In this document: piece after piece, positions 52,585 to 62,243 of the stretch
How positions within the stretch are numbered: position 1 is the stretch's first letter
Layout: each line of letters begins with the position of its first letter
Assembly: GCF_030812215.1 (NCBI RefSeq)
Contig: NZ_JAUSSG010000015.1
Coordinates: 54,388-118,387, forward strand
DNA from: Variovorax boronicumulans
Lineage (GTDB): Bacteria > Pseudomonadota > Gammaproteobacteria > Burkholderiales > Burkholderiaceae_C
DNA: 64,000 bases
Reading direction: 5' to 3'
The notes under the pieces: generated by a model
The model's database searches: none
What the model saw: the letters and a program-made list of their open reading frames with translations, nothing else
What the model was told of the DNA's origin: nothing
Position numbers and translations under genes: made by a program

Positions 52585-53292
52585 ATGATGACGACGGTCG
52601 CAGACCTCCCGGCGAACACCGCCATCGCCCCGCAATGGCTGGGCCGCGTCGACTACGCCGGCACCTTCGCGGCGATGAAGCAGTTCACGCTGGAGCGCTC
52701 GACCGAAACGCCCGATGCGCTGTGGGTCTGCGAGCACGCCCCCGTGTTCACGCAGGGCATTGCCGGCAAGCAGGACCACATCCTGAATCCCGGCGACATC
52801 CCCGTGGTGCAGACCGACCGCGGCGGCCAGGTCACCTTCCATGGCCCGGGCCAGGTGGTGGCCTATCCGCTGATCGACCTGCGCCGCGCCGGCTACTTCG
52901 TCAAGGAATACGTCTACCGCATCGAGGAATCGGTGCTGCGCGCGCTCGCGCATTTCGGCGTGACCGGCCACCGCGTGCCGGGCGCGCCGGGCATCTATGT
53001 GCGGCTGGACGACCCTTTCTCGCATGCGGCGCTGACCGGCCCGCTGCCCGCGGGCGACCCGTTCCGCGGCCTCGGCAAGATCGCCGCGCTGGGCATCAAG
53101 GTGAGCCGCCACGCCACATATCACGGCGTCGCGCTCAATGTCGACATGGACCTCGAACCCTTCTCGCGCATCAACCCTTGCGGCTATGCAGGGCTGCAAA
53201 CGGTCGACCTTTCTACAATCGGCATCCAAACCACCTGGGAAGAAGCCGCCACAGTGCTGAGCCAGAAGCTCCGCACTTTCCTGGCGCCTTGA
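52585..53292 (+). CDS. lipB: Octanoyl-[acyl carrier protein]:protein octanoyltransferase
   Basis: LipB moves octanoate from ACP to lipoyl domains. The 235-aa product shows TDRGGQVTFHGPGQVVAYPLIDLRR, the catalytic Lys in KIAALGIKVSRHATYHGVALNVD and the catalytic Cys in NPCGYAGLQTVD. Two ATGs (52585 and 52588) are possible. It is 7 bp before lipA. Confidence 0.97.
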   Translation: MMTTVADLPANTAIAPQWLGRVDYAGTFAAMKQFTLERSTETPDALWVCEHAPVFTQGIAGKQDHILNPGDIPVVQTDRGGQVTFHGPGQVVAYPLIDLRRAGYFVKEYVYRIEESVLRALAHFGVTGHRVPGAPGIYVRLDDPFSHAALTGPLPAGDPFRGLGKIAALGIKVSRHATYHGVALNVDMDLEPFSRINPCGYAGLQTVDLSTIGIQTTWEEAATVLSQKLRTFLAP

Positions 53293-53299
53293 CATACCA

Positions 53300-54283
53300 A
53301 TGAGCACCACCGAAGTCGTCCGCGACGCGCAAAGCGCCGAAACCTACAACCCCCTGGCCAAGCAGAAGGCCGCGGCCAAGCTTTCGCGCATCCCCGTCAA
53401 GGTGGTGCAGACCGGCGAAGTGCTCAAGAAGCCCGAATGGATCCGCGTGAAGGCCGGCAGCCCCACCACGCGCTTCTACGAGATCAAGCAGATCCTGCGC
53501 GAGAGCAACCTGCACACCGTCTGCGAAGAAGCCTCGTGCCCGAACATCGGCGAATGCTTCGGCAACGGCACGGCCACTTTCATGATCATGGGCGACAAGT
53601 GCACCCGCCGCTGCCCGTTCTGCGACGTGGGCCACGGCCGCCCTGACCCGCTGGACAAGGACGAGCCGCTCAACCTCGCCAAGACCATCGCCAAGCTGCG
53701 CCTGAAGTACGTGGTGATCACCAGCGTGGACCGCGACGACCTGCGCGACGGCGGCAGCCAGCATTTCGTCGATTGCATCCAGAACATCCGCGAGCTCTCG
53801 CCGACGACGCAGATCGAGATACTCGTGCCCGACTTCCGCGGCCGCGACGACCGCGCCCTGGAAATCCTGAAGGCCGCGCCGCCGGACGTGATGAACCACA
53901 ACCTGGAGACCGCGCCCCGCCTTTATAAAGAAGCGCGCCCCGGCAGCGACTACCAGTTCAGCCTGAACCTCTTGAAGAAGTTCAAGGCGCTGCACCCGGA
54001 CGTGCCGACCAAGAGCGGCATCATGGTCGGCCTAGGCGAAACCGACGAAGAGATCCTGCAAGTGATGCGCGACATGCGCGCCCACGACATCGACATGCTG
54101 ACCATCGGCCAGTACCTGTCGCCGTCGGGTTCGCATCTGCCGGTGCGCCGCTATGTGCATCCGGATACTTTCAAGATGTTCGAGGAAGAGGCCTACAAGA
54201 TGGGCTTCAGCCACGCGGCTGTGGGGGCGATGGTGCGGTCGAGTTACCACGCGGATCAGCAGGCGCACGCGGCTGGCGTTTAA
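53300..54283 (+). CDS. lipA: Lipoyl synthase
   Basis: The 327-aa radical-SAM enzyme inserts two sulfurs into octanoyl chains. It shows both iron-sulfur clusters: the auxiliary cluster ligands CEEASCPNIGEC, the radical SAM CxxxCxxC in KCTRRCPFCDVGHG, and the C-terminal RSSYHAD serine motif. It ends the dat-ybeD-lipB-lipA operon and is followed by a terminator. Confidence 0.98.
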   Translation: MSTTEVVRDAQSAETYNPLAKQKAAAKLSRIPVKVVQTGEVLKKPEWIRVKAGSPTTRFYEIKQILRESNLHTVCEEASCPNIGECFGNGTATFMIMGDKCTRRCPFCDVGHGRPDPLDKDEPLNLAKTIAKLRLKYVVITSVDRDDLRDGGSQHFVDCIQNIRELSPTTQIEILVPDFRGRDDRALEILKAAPPDVMNHNLETAPRLYKEARPGSDYQFSLNLLKKFKALHPDVPTKSGIMVGLGETDEEILQVMRDMRAHDIDMLTIGQYLSPSGSHLPVRRYVHPDTFKMFEEEAYKMGFSHAAVGAMVRSSYHADQQAHAAGV

Positions 54284-54399
54284 CTGAATACGTCGGGCTG
54301 AGGCGGGAATTACGCGCCAGTCAGCATTCAGGCTGATCACGCCGCCCCGCCCGACCGGAGTTCGGCATCTCAGGCCATCGGCATCTACCGCCGGCATTC

Positions 54400-54438
54400 G
54401 CCTCGATGCCCCGCACCTCTTGTGCATCGAGGCTTTTT
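54400..54438 (+). terminator. Rho-independent terminator downstream of lipA
   Basis: GCCTCGATGC and GCATCGAGGC form a perfect 10-bp stem with a 14-base loop, followed by TTTTT. It lies 117 bp past the lipA stop; the rest of 54284-54507 shows no other convincing feature. Confidence 0.85.
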
Positions 54439-54507
54439 CAGTCCGGTCGCAGCCTCGACATATCTCGCCTCTGATCAGGCACCCAAATCTTTCCGACGGC
54501 CGCGCAG

Positions 54508-55167
54508 CTATCGGGCAACAGGCTTGACGCTGCGGACCAGTTCTCCCTGAATCCATTTGGCGATGGCAAGGGATGACGCCGAGGTTTTGAAAACCGACAC
54601 CTCGGCCAAGACATTTCGGAATTTCCAGTACACCAGCCCGGGCGGGGTTCCTGGCGACATCAAGGATACCGAGCCCAGATCCGCCGGGCCCGGCACGTCG
54701 TTGATTTCCGCCGTGCTCACCGCATCCGCTTTGAGCAAGAAATAATCCCCCGAGAAGTTATTCTTCGGGTCGTATATCTTCAAAGTTATTCGAACCTGCT
54801 CCTCGTTTTTCAGGAATTCCATGCGGACAACGCGCACATCCTCCGCATTCATGGAGTCTCTGATCTTTTGGGTCCATCCCTGCAATTGAGGCGGAGAGTC
54901 AATTGACGCCAAATCGAGAACCACCTGCTCGGAAGCACTCTCGCGAGCCACCTTCTCGTCGTAATTTATCTTTTTCTTCAAGGAAATTACTCTCGGATGG
55001 TTCAGCGATCGCGCCATTTCATCGGTGGCATGAGAAGAAAGAGGGGACATCATCACTCCAAGTACAAATAATGATTTGTAAAAAGGCCGCGAGATTCGAC
55101 CCGGGACATCGCGTTGCAACTGATTTACCGACACGCTGCAAAAAGCTTTAAAAAGCCTTTTATTCAT
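54508..55167 (-). CDS. Exported protein, probable immunity partner of the T6SS effector
   Basis: The 219-aa product is not recognised. From the ATG at 55167 (which overlaps the effector stop by 8 bp; a second ATG at 55179 is possible) a basic stretch leads to the hydrophobic FYKSLFVLGVMMSPLSSHA with a cleavage site after SHA, so the mature protein is periplasmic. The mature part is a mix of strands and helices with no Cys: VARESASEQVVLDLASIDSPPQLQGW, EFLKNEEQVRITLKIYDPKNNFSGDYFLLKADAV. Position after an effector, on the same strand with overlap, plus export, fits a T6SS immunity protein. AT-rich relative to the window. Confidence 0.7.
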   Translation of the reverse strand: MNKRLFKAFCSVSVNQLQRDVPGRISRPFYKSLFVLGVMMSPLSSHATDEMARSLNHPRVISLKKKINYDEKVARESASEQVVLDLASIDSPPQLQGWTQKIRDSMNAEDVRVVRMEFLKNEEQVRITLKIYDPKNNFSGDYFLLKADAVSTAEINDVPGPADLGSVSLMSPGTPPGLVYWKFRNVLAEVSVFKTSASSLAIAKWIQGELVRSVKPVAR

Positions 55168-56494
55168 AATACATGACACCAGTCAGGCCGCCGCTCGGAT
55201 TAGGCTGTGCCTCACACTCGCCCCGGTAAATTGACACCGTCTTTTCAGGAAAAAGTTTATGGACCGTGAATTCTGCATCTATCGCCGACTTTATGTATTC
55301 CCTCAATGATTCCGTTGCCAGATGAGGGCCCGCACATGCATCTAGGATTTTTCCATTAATCCCAGGAAATGCATGGCGTCCAAAGTAGGTTCGCGAGCGC
55401 GAATTACGATCGACCAAAGGGCCTGTCTTTGCGTATTTATAAAATGGACTATTGCAGATTCCGACCCCCACCAAATTGGCGGAATTGATATATCCATATG
55501 GATCCATGAAATACCAACCCAGCTTTATTCCCAGCGACCCCGCCAAAGACTGTACCGCGGCCGCCTGATCATAGCAATTTACAATATTCCCATTGGTTCC
55601 TTTTTTCTTCATGTAGTTATTCAATTCAAAGTCCGACCCTCCAAAAGAGAGCGCACCAAAGTGAGAAGCTCCTGCTTCTGTGTCATACACAACCCCATGC
55701 TTGCCATGACAGTACGCCGTTATTTTTCTGGCAGTTTCAGTTTTCTTGGCCGCCTCGATTTTTTTGGCTTCTTCGGCTTTCTTGATCGCCTCTGCTTTTT
55801 TGGCTGCTTCGCTTTTGTTGATTGCTTCAGATTTCCTGGCTGCTTCGGGCGCTTTTTTTACCCCGGCAATTCCTACGACACCTGCATTTCGGCATACAAA
55901 GCGCAATGCCTCCACCCATACTCCACTTGTATAGAACGGTGCCGGTGTATCGAGTATTACAAATAACTCCAACCGTGTCTTTTGGCCCAGGTTGTAGAGC
56001 ATTCCCGAGTTTTCTACTTTCCAGACCACTTCGCCTTCAAAGTGCGCTACCGTCTCAGGCAGGTTTTTGATCTTCATATCGACGACAACGTCACCTTTTT
56101 TCAAGGTGCAGGTCCCTTCGAATTCCAGCGCCCCCAATTTTCCCTTGATCTTTCCGGTGGAATTTTGGACTTCGCACTTGGAAAAATTCAATTTGATCTT
56201 GAAATCGTCGGATCCATTTTTTGGCTTCACCAAATAAACGCCGGGCCGTTTGGAGCCGGTTTTGAATTTCTGCTCCTGGGGGATTTCGTCTTCTTCGAGC
56301 GGCACGCCTTTCCGCCAATGCGGAGCCGGGATTTTTACGCCTGTGTGCGCAGCGCTTATCTTGCTGTCCCAGGTCAGCTCGAGGATCTCGCCAACCAGTC
56401 CAGGCGGCTTGAGAAGGACCTCTTTTCTTCTCTTGTTGTCCACAGGAGAGGTCACAGAGGTGCCAATGCTTTTGTATCCCACACCGGTTGCCAT
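55160..56494 (-). CDS. Candidate T6SS effector with transglutaminase/papain-like C-terminus
   Basis: The 444-aa product has no clear family match. It has a beta-rich N-terminal domain (about 1-180: VLLKPPGLVGEILELTWDSK, TRLELFVILDTPAPFYTSGVWVEALRFVCRNAG), a Lys/Ala/Glu repeat linker (about 205-245: KSEAINKSEAAKKAEAIKKAEEAKKIEAAKKTE) and a C-terminal domain with NCYDQAAAVQSLAGSLG (C307), YFGRHAFPG (H374) and ILDACAGPH (D385), in the order of a transglutaminase/papain-like triad. It lies 3 bp after a VgrG gene and overlaps an exported protein gene. No signal peptide: export would be by VgrG. The catalytic claim is inferred. Confidence 0.7.
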   Translation of the reverse strand: MATGVGYKSIGTSVTSPVDNKRRKEVLLKPPGLVGEILELTWDSKISAAHTGVKIPAPHWRKGVPLEEDEIPQEQKFKTGSKRPGVYLVKPKNGSDDFKIKLNFSKCEVQNSTGKIKGKLGALEFEGTCTLKKGDVVVDMKIKNLPETVAHFEGEVVWKVENSGMLYNLGQKTRLELFVILDTPAPFYTSGVWVEALRFVCRNAGVVGIAGVKKAPEAARKSEAINKSEAAKKAEAIKKAEEAKKIEAAKKTETARKITAYCHGKHGVVYDTEAGASHFGALSFGGSDFELNNYMKKKGTNGNIVNCYDQAAAVQSLAGSLGIKLGWYFMDPYGYINSANLVGVGICNSPFYKYAKTGPLVDRNSRSRTYFGRHAFPGINGKILDACAGPHLATESLREYIKSAIDAEFTVHKLFPEKTVSIYRGECEAQPNPSGGLTGVMYYE

Positions 56495-56497
56495 ATA

Positions 56498-59314
56498 TCA
56501 GCCTTGTCCCACTTCAATCGACAGCTCTTCTGCCTCGGTGCTGAGAACCAAATGGGTGCGCCCTTGCTCGTCCGTGATTCCCTCTTCATAGCTTCCATCG
56601 GCACGCTTGATTCGATAGGGGAAATTGGTCAGCAATTCACCTGTTTCCTTGTCTTTCAAAACAAAAGCCTCGTCGAAATTCTTCAGGCGTGAGTCAGGCA
56701 GGGCCGACAGTTGTGCCGGGTTTCCTTTCGGCCCCACAAAACTCTTCGTCGCCCCCTTCACATCCAGCAACCCCGGCATCTTCAACGTGATGTTCGCCCC
56801 ATCCAGCTCGATGCTCGTCTGCCCGCCCTTGAGCGTGATCTTCTGCCTGGCCAGCACATGGATTTCATCGTTGCTGCTCGTGACCGTGAAGCCTTCCTTG
56901 GCCAGCCATTCGAGTTCATCGGTATGCGCCTGCACGCTCACCGGCCCCTCCTGCGCGATGACCTGGATGCCGCCTTCATGGCTGTAGAGCCCCGCCGATT
57001 TGCCTGCCGCGAAGCTCACCGTCTTGCCCGCCGCCATGTGCGCCTGCTCCTGCGCAGTCCAGTGGATCGCCTCGCCCGCATACACCGTCGCGCTCGCGGG
57101 CGTGGCCATGTTCAGGCTCATGTTCGCGTCCAGCACCATGAGCGGCCGCGCAAAGGCCGGCACCGGATCCTGGCCCTGACGTGAATCAGTACCCTCACCG
57201 CCCTTGGGCTCCTTCGCGTCCTGCCCGTTGACGCTGTCGGGGTAGTGCCCGTTCTTCTTCGGATCGATGTCGTCGATAAGCGGCTGCAGCAGCGCCGTCG
57301 CATTCAGTGCCAATGCCTTCGCGCCACCGGCCGCATCCGACAGGTTCTGCGCCTCGCGCAGTGCACCGGCCAGCTGGCCGCGCACGCTCGCGGTGTCCTG
57401 CACGCTGCCCGCGGCTCGCTCCTGCGCCAGCGTCGAGATCAGCAACCCTTCCCCTGCGCGCGTGACCACCCACGCATCGGAGCGCAGCTCGGCGCCGCTG
57501 CCGCGCCAGGCACCGCGATTGCTCTCGTCGGGCGCCTGTGCGTTGAGGTGCCCCAGGTTCAACTGGCTCGCCGCATGCGAACTCGCGAGACGCGTGCGCA
57601 CCTGCCCGGGCGCGTCGTCCGCGATCCACTGGTTGTAGCCGCTGCCGTCGAGCGCACGGCTGTGCCAGCCCGAGAGCACGCCGGCGTGGTTGGCCGACGA
57701 ATCGGTGCCCGCCGACCAGGGCGGCAGGTCCTGCCCGTTGTAGAGCTGCTGGCTCACCACCGGCCGGTCGATGTCGCCCTCGATGAACGACACCAGCACC
57801 TCCGAGCCGACGCGCGGCAGATGGTGCGCGCCCCAATTCGGCCCGGCCACCGGTGCGGCCACGCGCAGCCACACCGACTGGCGGTTGCTCGCATGCCGCC
57901 CCGCTGCGACCAGGCTGCCCTGCCCGCCCTGGCCCGACTGCTGTTGCTGTTGCGACTGCTGCGTTGCGCGCTGCGCCTGCCAATGAAAGCGCACCTGCAC
58001 GCGGTGATCGCGCTGCGTGTAGACCGCCGTCGGCGCCTCGTCGTCATCCGCGCCGACCACGAGTGCGACCATCGCCTCGGGCGCCGTGGGCTTGGGCCGC
58101 CAGATCGGCGCGATCTGCGCTTCGGCCGGCTGGGCCTCGAAGCTGTTGCGGTAGCTGCCCTTCTCGAGCTCGCCGGCTTCGAGCACCTGCGCAGCCTGCG
58201 CGCCGAGGTTGTTGGCGGCTTCGTGGCGTACGCGCAGCGTGACGAATTTCTGGCCTTCGTGGCGGTCGTGCTGCGTGAGCGTGAAGCGCTCGCCGGCGCC
58301 CAGTTGCCGCACGCTGCCACCTGCGCTGTAGCGCTTGATGCGCGACTCGAAGGCCACGAGCTGGTTCTCGGCACGCCGCGCGGCGGCGGCGTTGTTGGCG
58401 TAGCGCTGCGAGCCCGCGCCGTCGTAGTGCTCCAGCACCGGCACGTCGCCCATGGCCAGCGCGCTCTGCATCGAGCCGGTGGGCGCCTGCAGCACGCTGG
58501 CATCCCATGCGTTCAGCGTGACGGCGTTGCTGACGAGCTGGCGCCGGCTGCTCCATGCGGTGATCGCGTCCTGCTGCTCGGTGGCGTCCACGCGATGGAA
58601 GCGGATCTCGGGCAGCGCGCAATCGGGCGCTTTTGCCTCGCGATCGAAGATCACGAGGCGGTGGTGCGACGGCGTCGTGTTGTTGCTACTGCTGTTGTTG
58701 TTCGCGCCGCCGCTCTCGCCGCTTTTCGTCTGCTCGTGTTCGAAGCGAAAGCTCAGGCCTTCCTCGGCAAGCAGGCGCATCACGAAGGCGAGGTCCGACT
58801 CGCGGTACTGCACGCACGTGGGCCGCACGGGCAGTTCCTGCGTGACTTCGAAGGTGAAGCTGGCAGTGGTGTGGTCGGCGAACACCTCGCTCACGATGTC
58901 CTGCACGCTCTTGGCGGCATACACGAAGCTGTCGCGGCGCAGGCCCAGCGCGGCGAGCCAGGGCTGCAGGTGCAGCCGGTAGCGCGCGAGACCGCCGTCG
59001 CCGCCCAGCGCATCGACGGCGGTGAGGTAGCCGTGCCAGGTACGGAAATTGCCGTTGGCGAGCAGGAGGCGAAGGCTCAGCTCCTCTCCGATCAGCGCGA
59101 AGGGATCGAACTCGCTGGAGGTGGCGAGGGTGTCGATGGTGAAGGCGAAGAGTTCGTTGATGCCTTCGGTGGCGGTGAAGCGTTCGACGACGGCCGCACC
59201 CACGTTCTTGTCAACACCGGGCGCCACCAGTCGGACGAGACGCGCGGCTTGCGACAGGGCGGCGACATCGAGCGCCCCCTTCGGCGCTCGAGGTAATTCA
59301 AGAATATCTGACAC
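56498..59314 (-). CDS. vgrG: T6SS spike protein VgrG/TssI with C-terminal extension
   Basis: The 938-aa product has a gp27-like base (about 30-400), gp5 OB-fold (VRFHWQAQ; VWLRVAAPVAGPNWGAHHLPRVGSEVLVSFIEGDIDRPVVSQQLYNGQDLPPWSAG) and a DUF2345 beta-helix needle (about 640-830). After the needle it carries about 70 residues (NFDEAFVLKDKETGELLTNFPYRIKRADGSYEEGITDEQGRTHLVLSTEAEELSIEVGQG) resembling a transthyretin-like carrier domain, placed to bind the effector coded 3 bp downstream. 16 bp separate it from the VasX-like gene. Confidence 0.95.
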   Translation of the reverse strand: MSDILELPRAPKGALDVAALSQAARLVRLVAPGVDKNVGAAVVERFTATEGINELFAFTIDTLATSSEFDPFALIGEELSLRLLLANGNFRTWHGYLTAVDALGGDGGLARYRLHLQPWLAALGLRRDSFVYAAKSVQDIVSEVFADHTTASFTFEVTQELPVRPTCVQYRESDLAFVMRLLAEEGLSFRFEHEQTKSGESGGANNNSSSNNTTPSHHRLVIFDREAKAPDCALPEIRFHRVDATEQQDAITAWSSRRQLVSNAVTLNAWDASVLQAPTGSMQSALAMGDVPVLEHYDGAGSQRYANNAAAARRAENQLVAFESRIKRYSAGGSVRQLGAGERFTLTQHDRHEGQKFVTLRVRHEAANNLGAQAAQVLEAGELEKGSYRNSFEAQPAEAQIAPIWRPKPTAPEAMVALVVGADDDEAPTAVYTQRDHRVQVRFHWQAQRATQQSQQQQQSGQGGQGSLVAAGRHASNRQSVWLRVAAPVAGPNWGAHHLPRVGSEVLVSFIEGDIDRPVVSQQLYNGQDLPPWSAGTDSSANHAGVLSGWHSRALDGSGYNQWIADDAPGQVRTRLASSHAASQLNLGHLNAQAPDESNRGAWRGSGAELRSDAWVVTRAGEGLLISTLAQERAAGSVQDTASVRGQLAGALREAQNLSDAAGGAKALALNATALLQPLIDDIDPKKNGHYPDSVNGQDAKEPKGGEGTDSRQGQDPVPAFARPLMVLDANMSLNMATPASATVYAGEAIHWTAQEQAHMAAGKTVSFAAGKSAGLYSHEGGIQVIAQEGPVSVQAHTDELEWLAKEGFTVTSSNDEIHVLARQKITLKGGQTSIELDGANITLKMPGLLDVKGATKSFVGPKGNPAQLSALPDSRLKNFDEAFVLKDKETGELLTNFPYRIKRADGSYEEGITDEQGRTHLVLSTEAEELSIEVGQG

Positions 59315-59330
59315 GGCGTTCTCCCTTTTT

Positions 59331-62237
59331 CTAGACGGTTCCGTAGGTCTGGTCTTCGTCGGACCACATCTTGATGTCGTCCTCCGATCGATGATTCACA
59401 AAAACCGTATTGACGAGGTCGGGGCAAGTCTCTGGCATCGGCATGTAGTCGATCGAGAAGATGCAAGGATCGTTGGTCGTATCAGTGGCAATGACGAGCA
59501 GGTCTTCGTGCTCGGCGCACCGGATCGACGCACCGGCGTTCGCCGCCATGCCGCGCGTGATCAGTCGAATATGCAAAAAAATACTGTGCCGCGTATAGGT
59601 CGTCTCGGCGAACGAGCAGACCAATCCCCGCACGCGCTTTGTCTTGCCCTCGCTGTCGTAGCGGATGTCCCATCCATACACGTAAGACGCCATGAGCTTG
59701 CTTTTTCCGCCCGTGCGCCAAGACTTGTAGTAGATGTTGATCTTCGAGGTGTCCTTCAGGTTCGCGAACTTGAAGTTGAAGTTTGCTTTTTCATCATCGA
59801 CGGTATAGGTGGCGCGAATGCCGAACTGCAGTTTCACGAGCCCCATGTTCTGGGCTTGAAGCGATGGGTACATCGAGAATGCGATGTTCGCTCTCGAAAA
59901 GTGGTCTTGCCGCGAATCGAGTTCGTGCTTGCCGTAGAAAGAGCGCCGCAAGAACAACTCGATCAGATCGATCTCGCTCCTCGCCGTGCACTGTTGCCAG
60001 ATGAAGATGCCAGTGAACGCGACGATCAGGATGAATGCACCCCATGGCCCCAGCACGAAGGCACCGACTGAACCCTCAGCCACGCCAGCGAGTGCTACCC
60101 GTGCAGCGACCGAACGGATCACTTCGACGGCCAGGACGCCTTGCATGGCGCGGCTCGACAACCCCAGCTGGGTGTCGTTGTGTGCCCAGGCTTGTTCGGC
60201 CGTCTTGCCCGCACCGATGATGAAGAAGACATTGCCGAAGGCCAGGAGGCCGGTTCCAATCCACTTGAGCTTGGAGGTATGTCGCATGTACGCTTTGAGC
60301 GTCAGCGGCAAGGCCTTGTTTTCCTCCAGCATCGCATTCACCGCCTCTCGCGAAGTGGAGATGTCGATGGCGGCTCCGGCGTTGGAAGAAAGCATCGACT
60401 TGAAACTGAGTTTGACATCCTTGGGATTGATGGCCGTGATGCGTTTCCAGACCGACGACTCTTTCGCAAAGAGCTTTCCCTCCACGAACGTCATCTCATA
60501 GACCGAGCGCGCATCGAGCAGGGTAAGGAACAGACGGCCGAGGTTGTTGGAGAAATTCTCTGGATGGTTCTTGTCATTGTTGGGCGACTCGTACATCGTC
60601 CACACGTTCAGCACCATGTTCAGAAGCACCAATGAGTACGCCGCCGGATTCGAGTGGCGGGAGAACACCTTGACCATATCGTCGGCTTCTTCCATAAGCC
60701 GCTCCTTGACCTGTGCCTGAATTTCTGGTGCTGCACCTTTCGCGCGCCGGGTTGCCGCCGCTTCCAAAAATTGGCGGAAGAAGGCCTCGGATACGTCACG
60801 GGTGAACTCTTTTCCTGTGATCACGGCCCTGCGATATCGGGATAACCGCTTCTTGTAGATCGAGTTCTCCTTGCCTTTCGCATAGTCGTCCACGAGCCCG
60901 GCCCAGAACTCGTCATGAACAAGACCGCAGGTTCCGTTGACGAACACGGTCGTCAAGTTGTCGACAATGTCTTCATCGCCTCGACCGAAGATTTCGCAAG
61001 CCAGCAGATAGAGGCGCTCTTTCGAATTCCTCGCGAGCAGATCGATGACGTTGCGATGGTTTGCGAGATGCGGAACCAACAGCGCTTCGATCTTTTCGTG
61101 CTCGCTCACGATCGCTTCGAATTTCTCCTGCCACCCATCGACGAGGTTGTCGTCGAGCATCTCCAATTCGATTGGCTTGAAAGGCTCGAAGAATATTTCT
61201 CCAAGATTGCCAACCGGTACCTGCCCCATCGTGTTGGCTGGGACGATCATCGGCTGGTTGACGCGATCCATGTGCTCCTTTTCATACTGCCGGGAGTCCG
61301 CAACAGCTTTCTTCGCACCGAGTTTCGTGATCTCCTCGTAGTGGGCAAGGCTTCCAAAGGCGTGCTCATTGCGCGAGAACCACATTGCCTTGTTCGCATG
61401 GCACAGGCTGCTCGCGTGGTTGAGTTCTTCCGCCACGCCCAGGGGATCGAGCAAGCCCAGGATGAGCGGCGTGCTGGAGCTTCCGTCCGCGTACTCGGAG
61501 CACTTCATCATCTGTACGGCAAGGTTTTCGTTGAACCTCGCTCGGAAGCGGTACTCCTTGCCCGAAAAGTAGGTCGCAAAAACATCGAATCCAACGCTGC
61601 CAAGTTTCACCGGCGTCTCGCCCGGCATGTCGGCAACGCTCGAATAGGATCCATCCAGCGAGTTCTGATGCTCGAAGAGGTTGTCGAATGACTTGGCGCT
61701 CTCGACGCGATACGCCAGTGCTTCGGCCTGGGGCGGCATGCCGCCGCTCTTGAGCGTGTCCAGGTCGAGCACGGTCATCAACGCATCCATGTTGTCCAAG
61801 AGACTCGAACGCTGCTCTTTCGTCAACCAGTTGATGGAATAGCCGATCGCCACTGTGCCTTTGTAGTGGTGCGAGATGCGGATGAATCGGTTGTTGGCCG
61901 CGTGCTCGGCCTCTCGCTTGCAGGCTGATTGGGTGACTTCGATGTTTTCCGAGACGCTTTGGATGCGAGAGAAGACGCCGTTGTCATCGGCATGAAAGTA
62001 CTCCCAGAACGGGGGGCTCGCATCTTGGAAATACACGTACACAAAGGCGTTCGCAATGACTTTCAACCCCCAGCGCGCGTTCTTCAGAGGCGTGGCCGGC
62101 AGGAAATGAGCAGGTGCGACTTTTTCGCAGTGAATGTCGTCCGCCATCGCGTCGAGGAAAGGGTAGACACCCAGTCGCGTGGGATAGATGGCGAACGAAT
62201 TGCCCATCCCGCATACCCTGCACTTTTCATCTGACAT
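59331..62237 (-). CDS. VasX/BTH_I2691-type T6SS membrane effector
   Basis: The 968-aa product starts CRVCGMGNSFAIYPTRLGVYPF (C6, C9), the N-terminal signature of VasX-type T6SS effectors. A long helical middle follows, then three hydrophobic segments (about 658-678, 690-715, 720-745; e.g. GAFVLGPWGAFILIVAFTGIFIWQQ) and a soluble beta-rich C-terminus of about 220 residues. VasX of Vibrio is a pore-former. The gene follows a DUF4123 adaptor by 6 bp. No immunity gene lies between it and the next VgrG gene. Confidence 0.85.
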   Translation of the reverse strand: MSDEKCRVCGMGNSFAIYPTRLGVYPFLDAMADDIHCEKVAPAHFLPATPLKNARWGLKVIANAFVYVYFQDASPPFWEYFHADDNGVFSRIQSVSENIEVTQSACKREAEHAANNRFIRISHHYKGTVAIGYSINWLTKEQRSSLLDNMDALMTVLDLDTLKSGGMPPQAEALAYRVESAKSFDNLFEHQNSLDGSYSSVADMPGETPVKLGSVGFDVFATYFSGKEYRFRARFNENLAVQMMKCSEYADGSSSTPLILGLLDPLGVAEELNHASSLCHANKAMWFSRNEHAFGSLAHYEEITKLGAKKAVADSRQYEKEHMDRVNQPMIVPANTMGQVPVGNLGEIFFEPFKPIELEMLDDNLVDGWQEKFEAIVSEHEKIEALLVPHLANHRNVIDLLARNSKERLYLLACEIFGRGDEDIVDNLTTVFVNGTCGLVHDEFWAGLVDDYAKGKENSIYKKRLSRYRRAVITGKEFTRDVSEAFFRQFLEAAATRRAKGAAPEIQAQVKERLMEEADDMVKVFSRHSNPAAYSLVLLNMVLNVWTMYESPNNDKNHPENFSNNLGRLFLTLLDARSVYEMTFVEGKLFAKESSVWKRITAINPKDVKLSFKSMLSSNAGAAIDISTSREAVNAMLEENKALPLTLKAYMRHTSKLKWIGTGLLAFGNVFFIIGAGKTAEQAWAHNDTQLGLSSRAMQGVLAVEVIRSVAARVALAGVAEGSVGAFVLGPWGAFILIVAFTGIFIWQQCTARSEIDLIELFLRRSFYGKHELDSRQDHFSRANIAFSMYPSLQAQNMGLVKLQFGIRATYTVDDEKANFNFKFANLKDTSKINIYYKSWRTGGKSKLMASYVYGWDIRYDSEGKTKRVRGLVCSFAETTYTRHSIFLHIRLITRGMAANAGASIRCAEHEDLLVIATDTTNDPCIFSIDYMPMPETCPDLVNTVFVNHRSEDDIKMWSDEDQTYGTV

Positions 62238-62243
62238 AAGGTT

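Noticed and set aside
55373..55966. 197-codon plus-strand frame over the effector gene
   Set aside because: Phe/Cys-rich antisense of the Lys/Ala/Glu linker; no ribosome-binding site.
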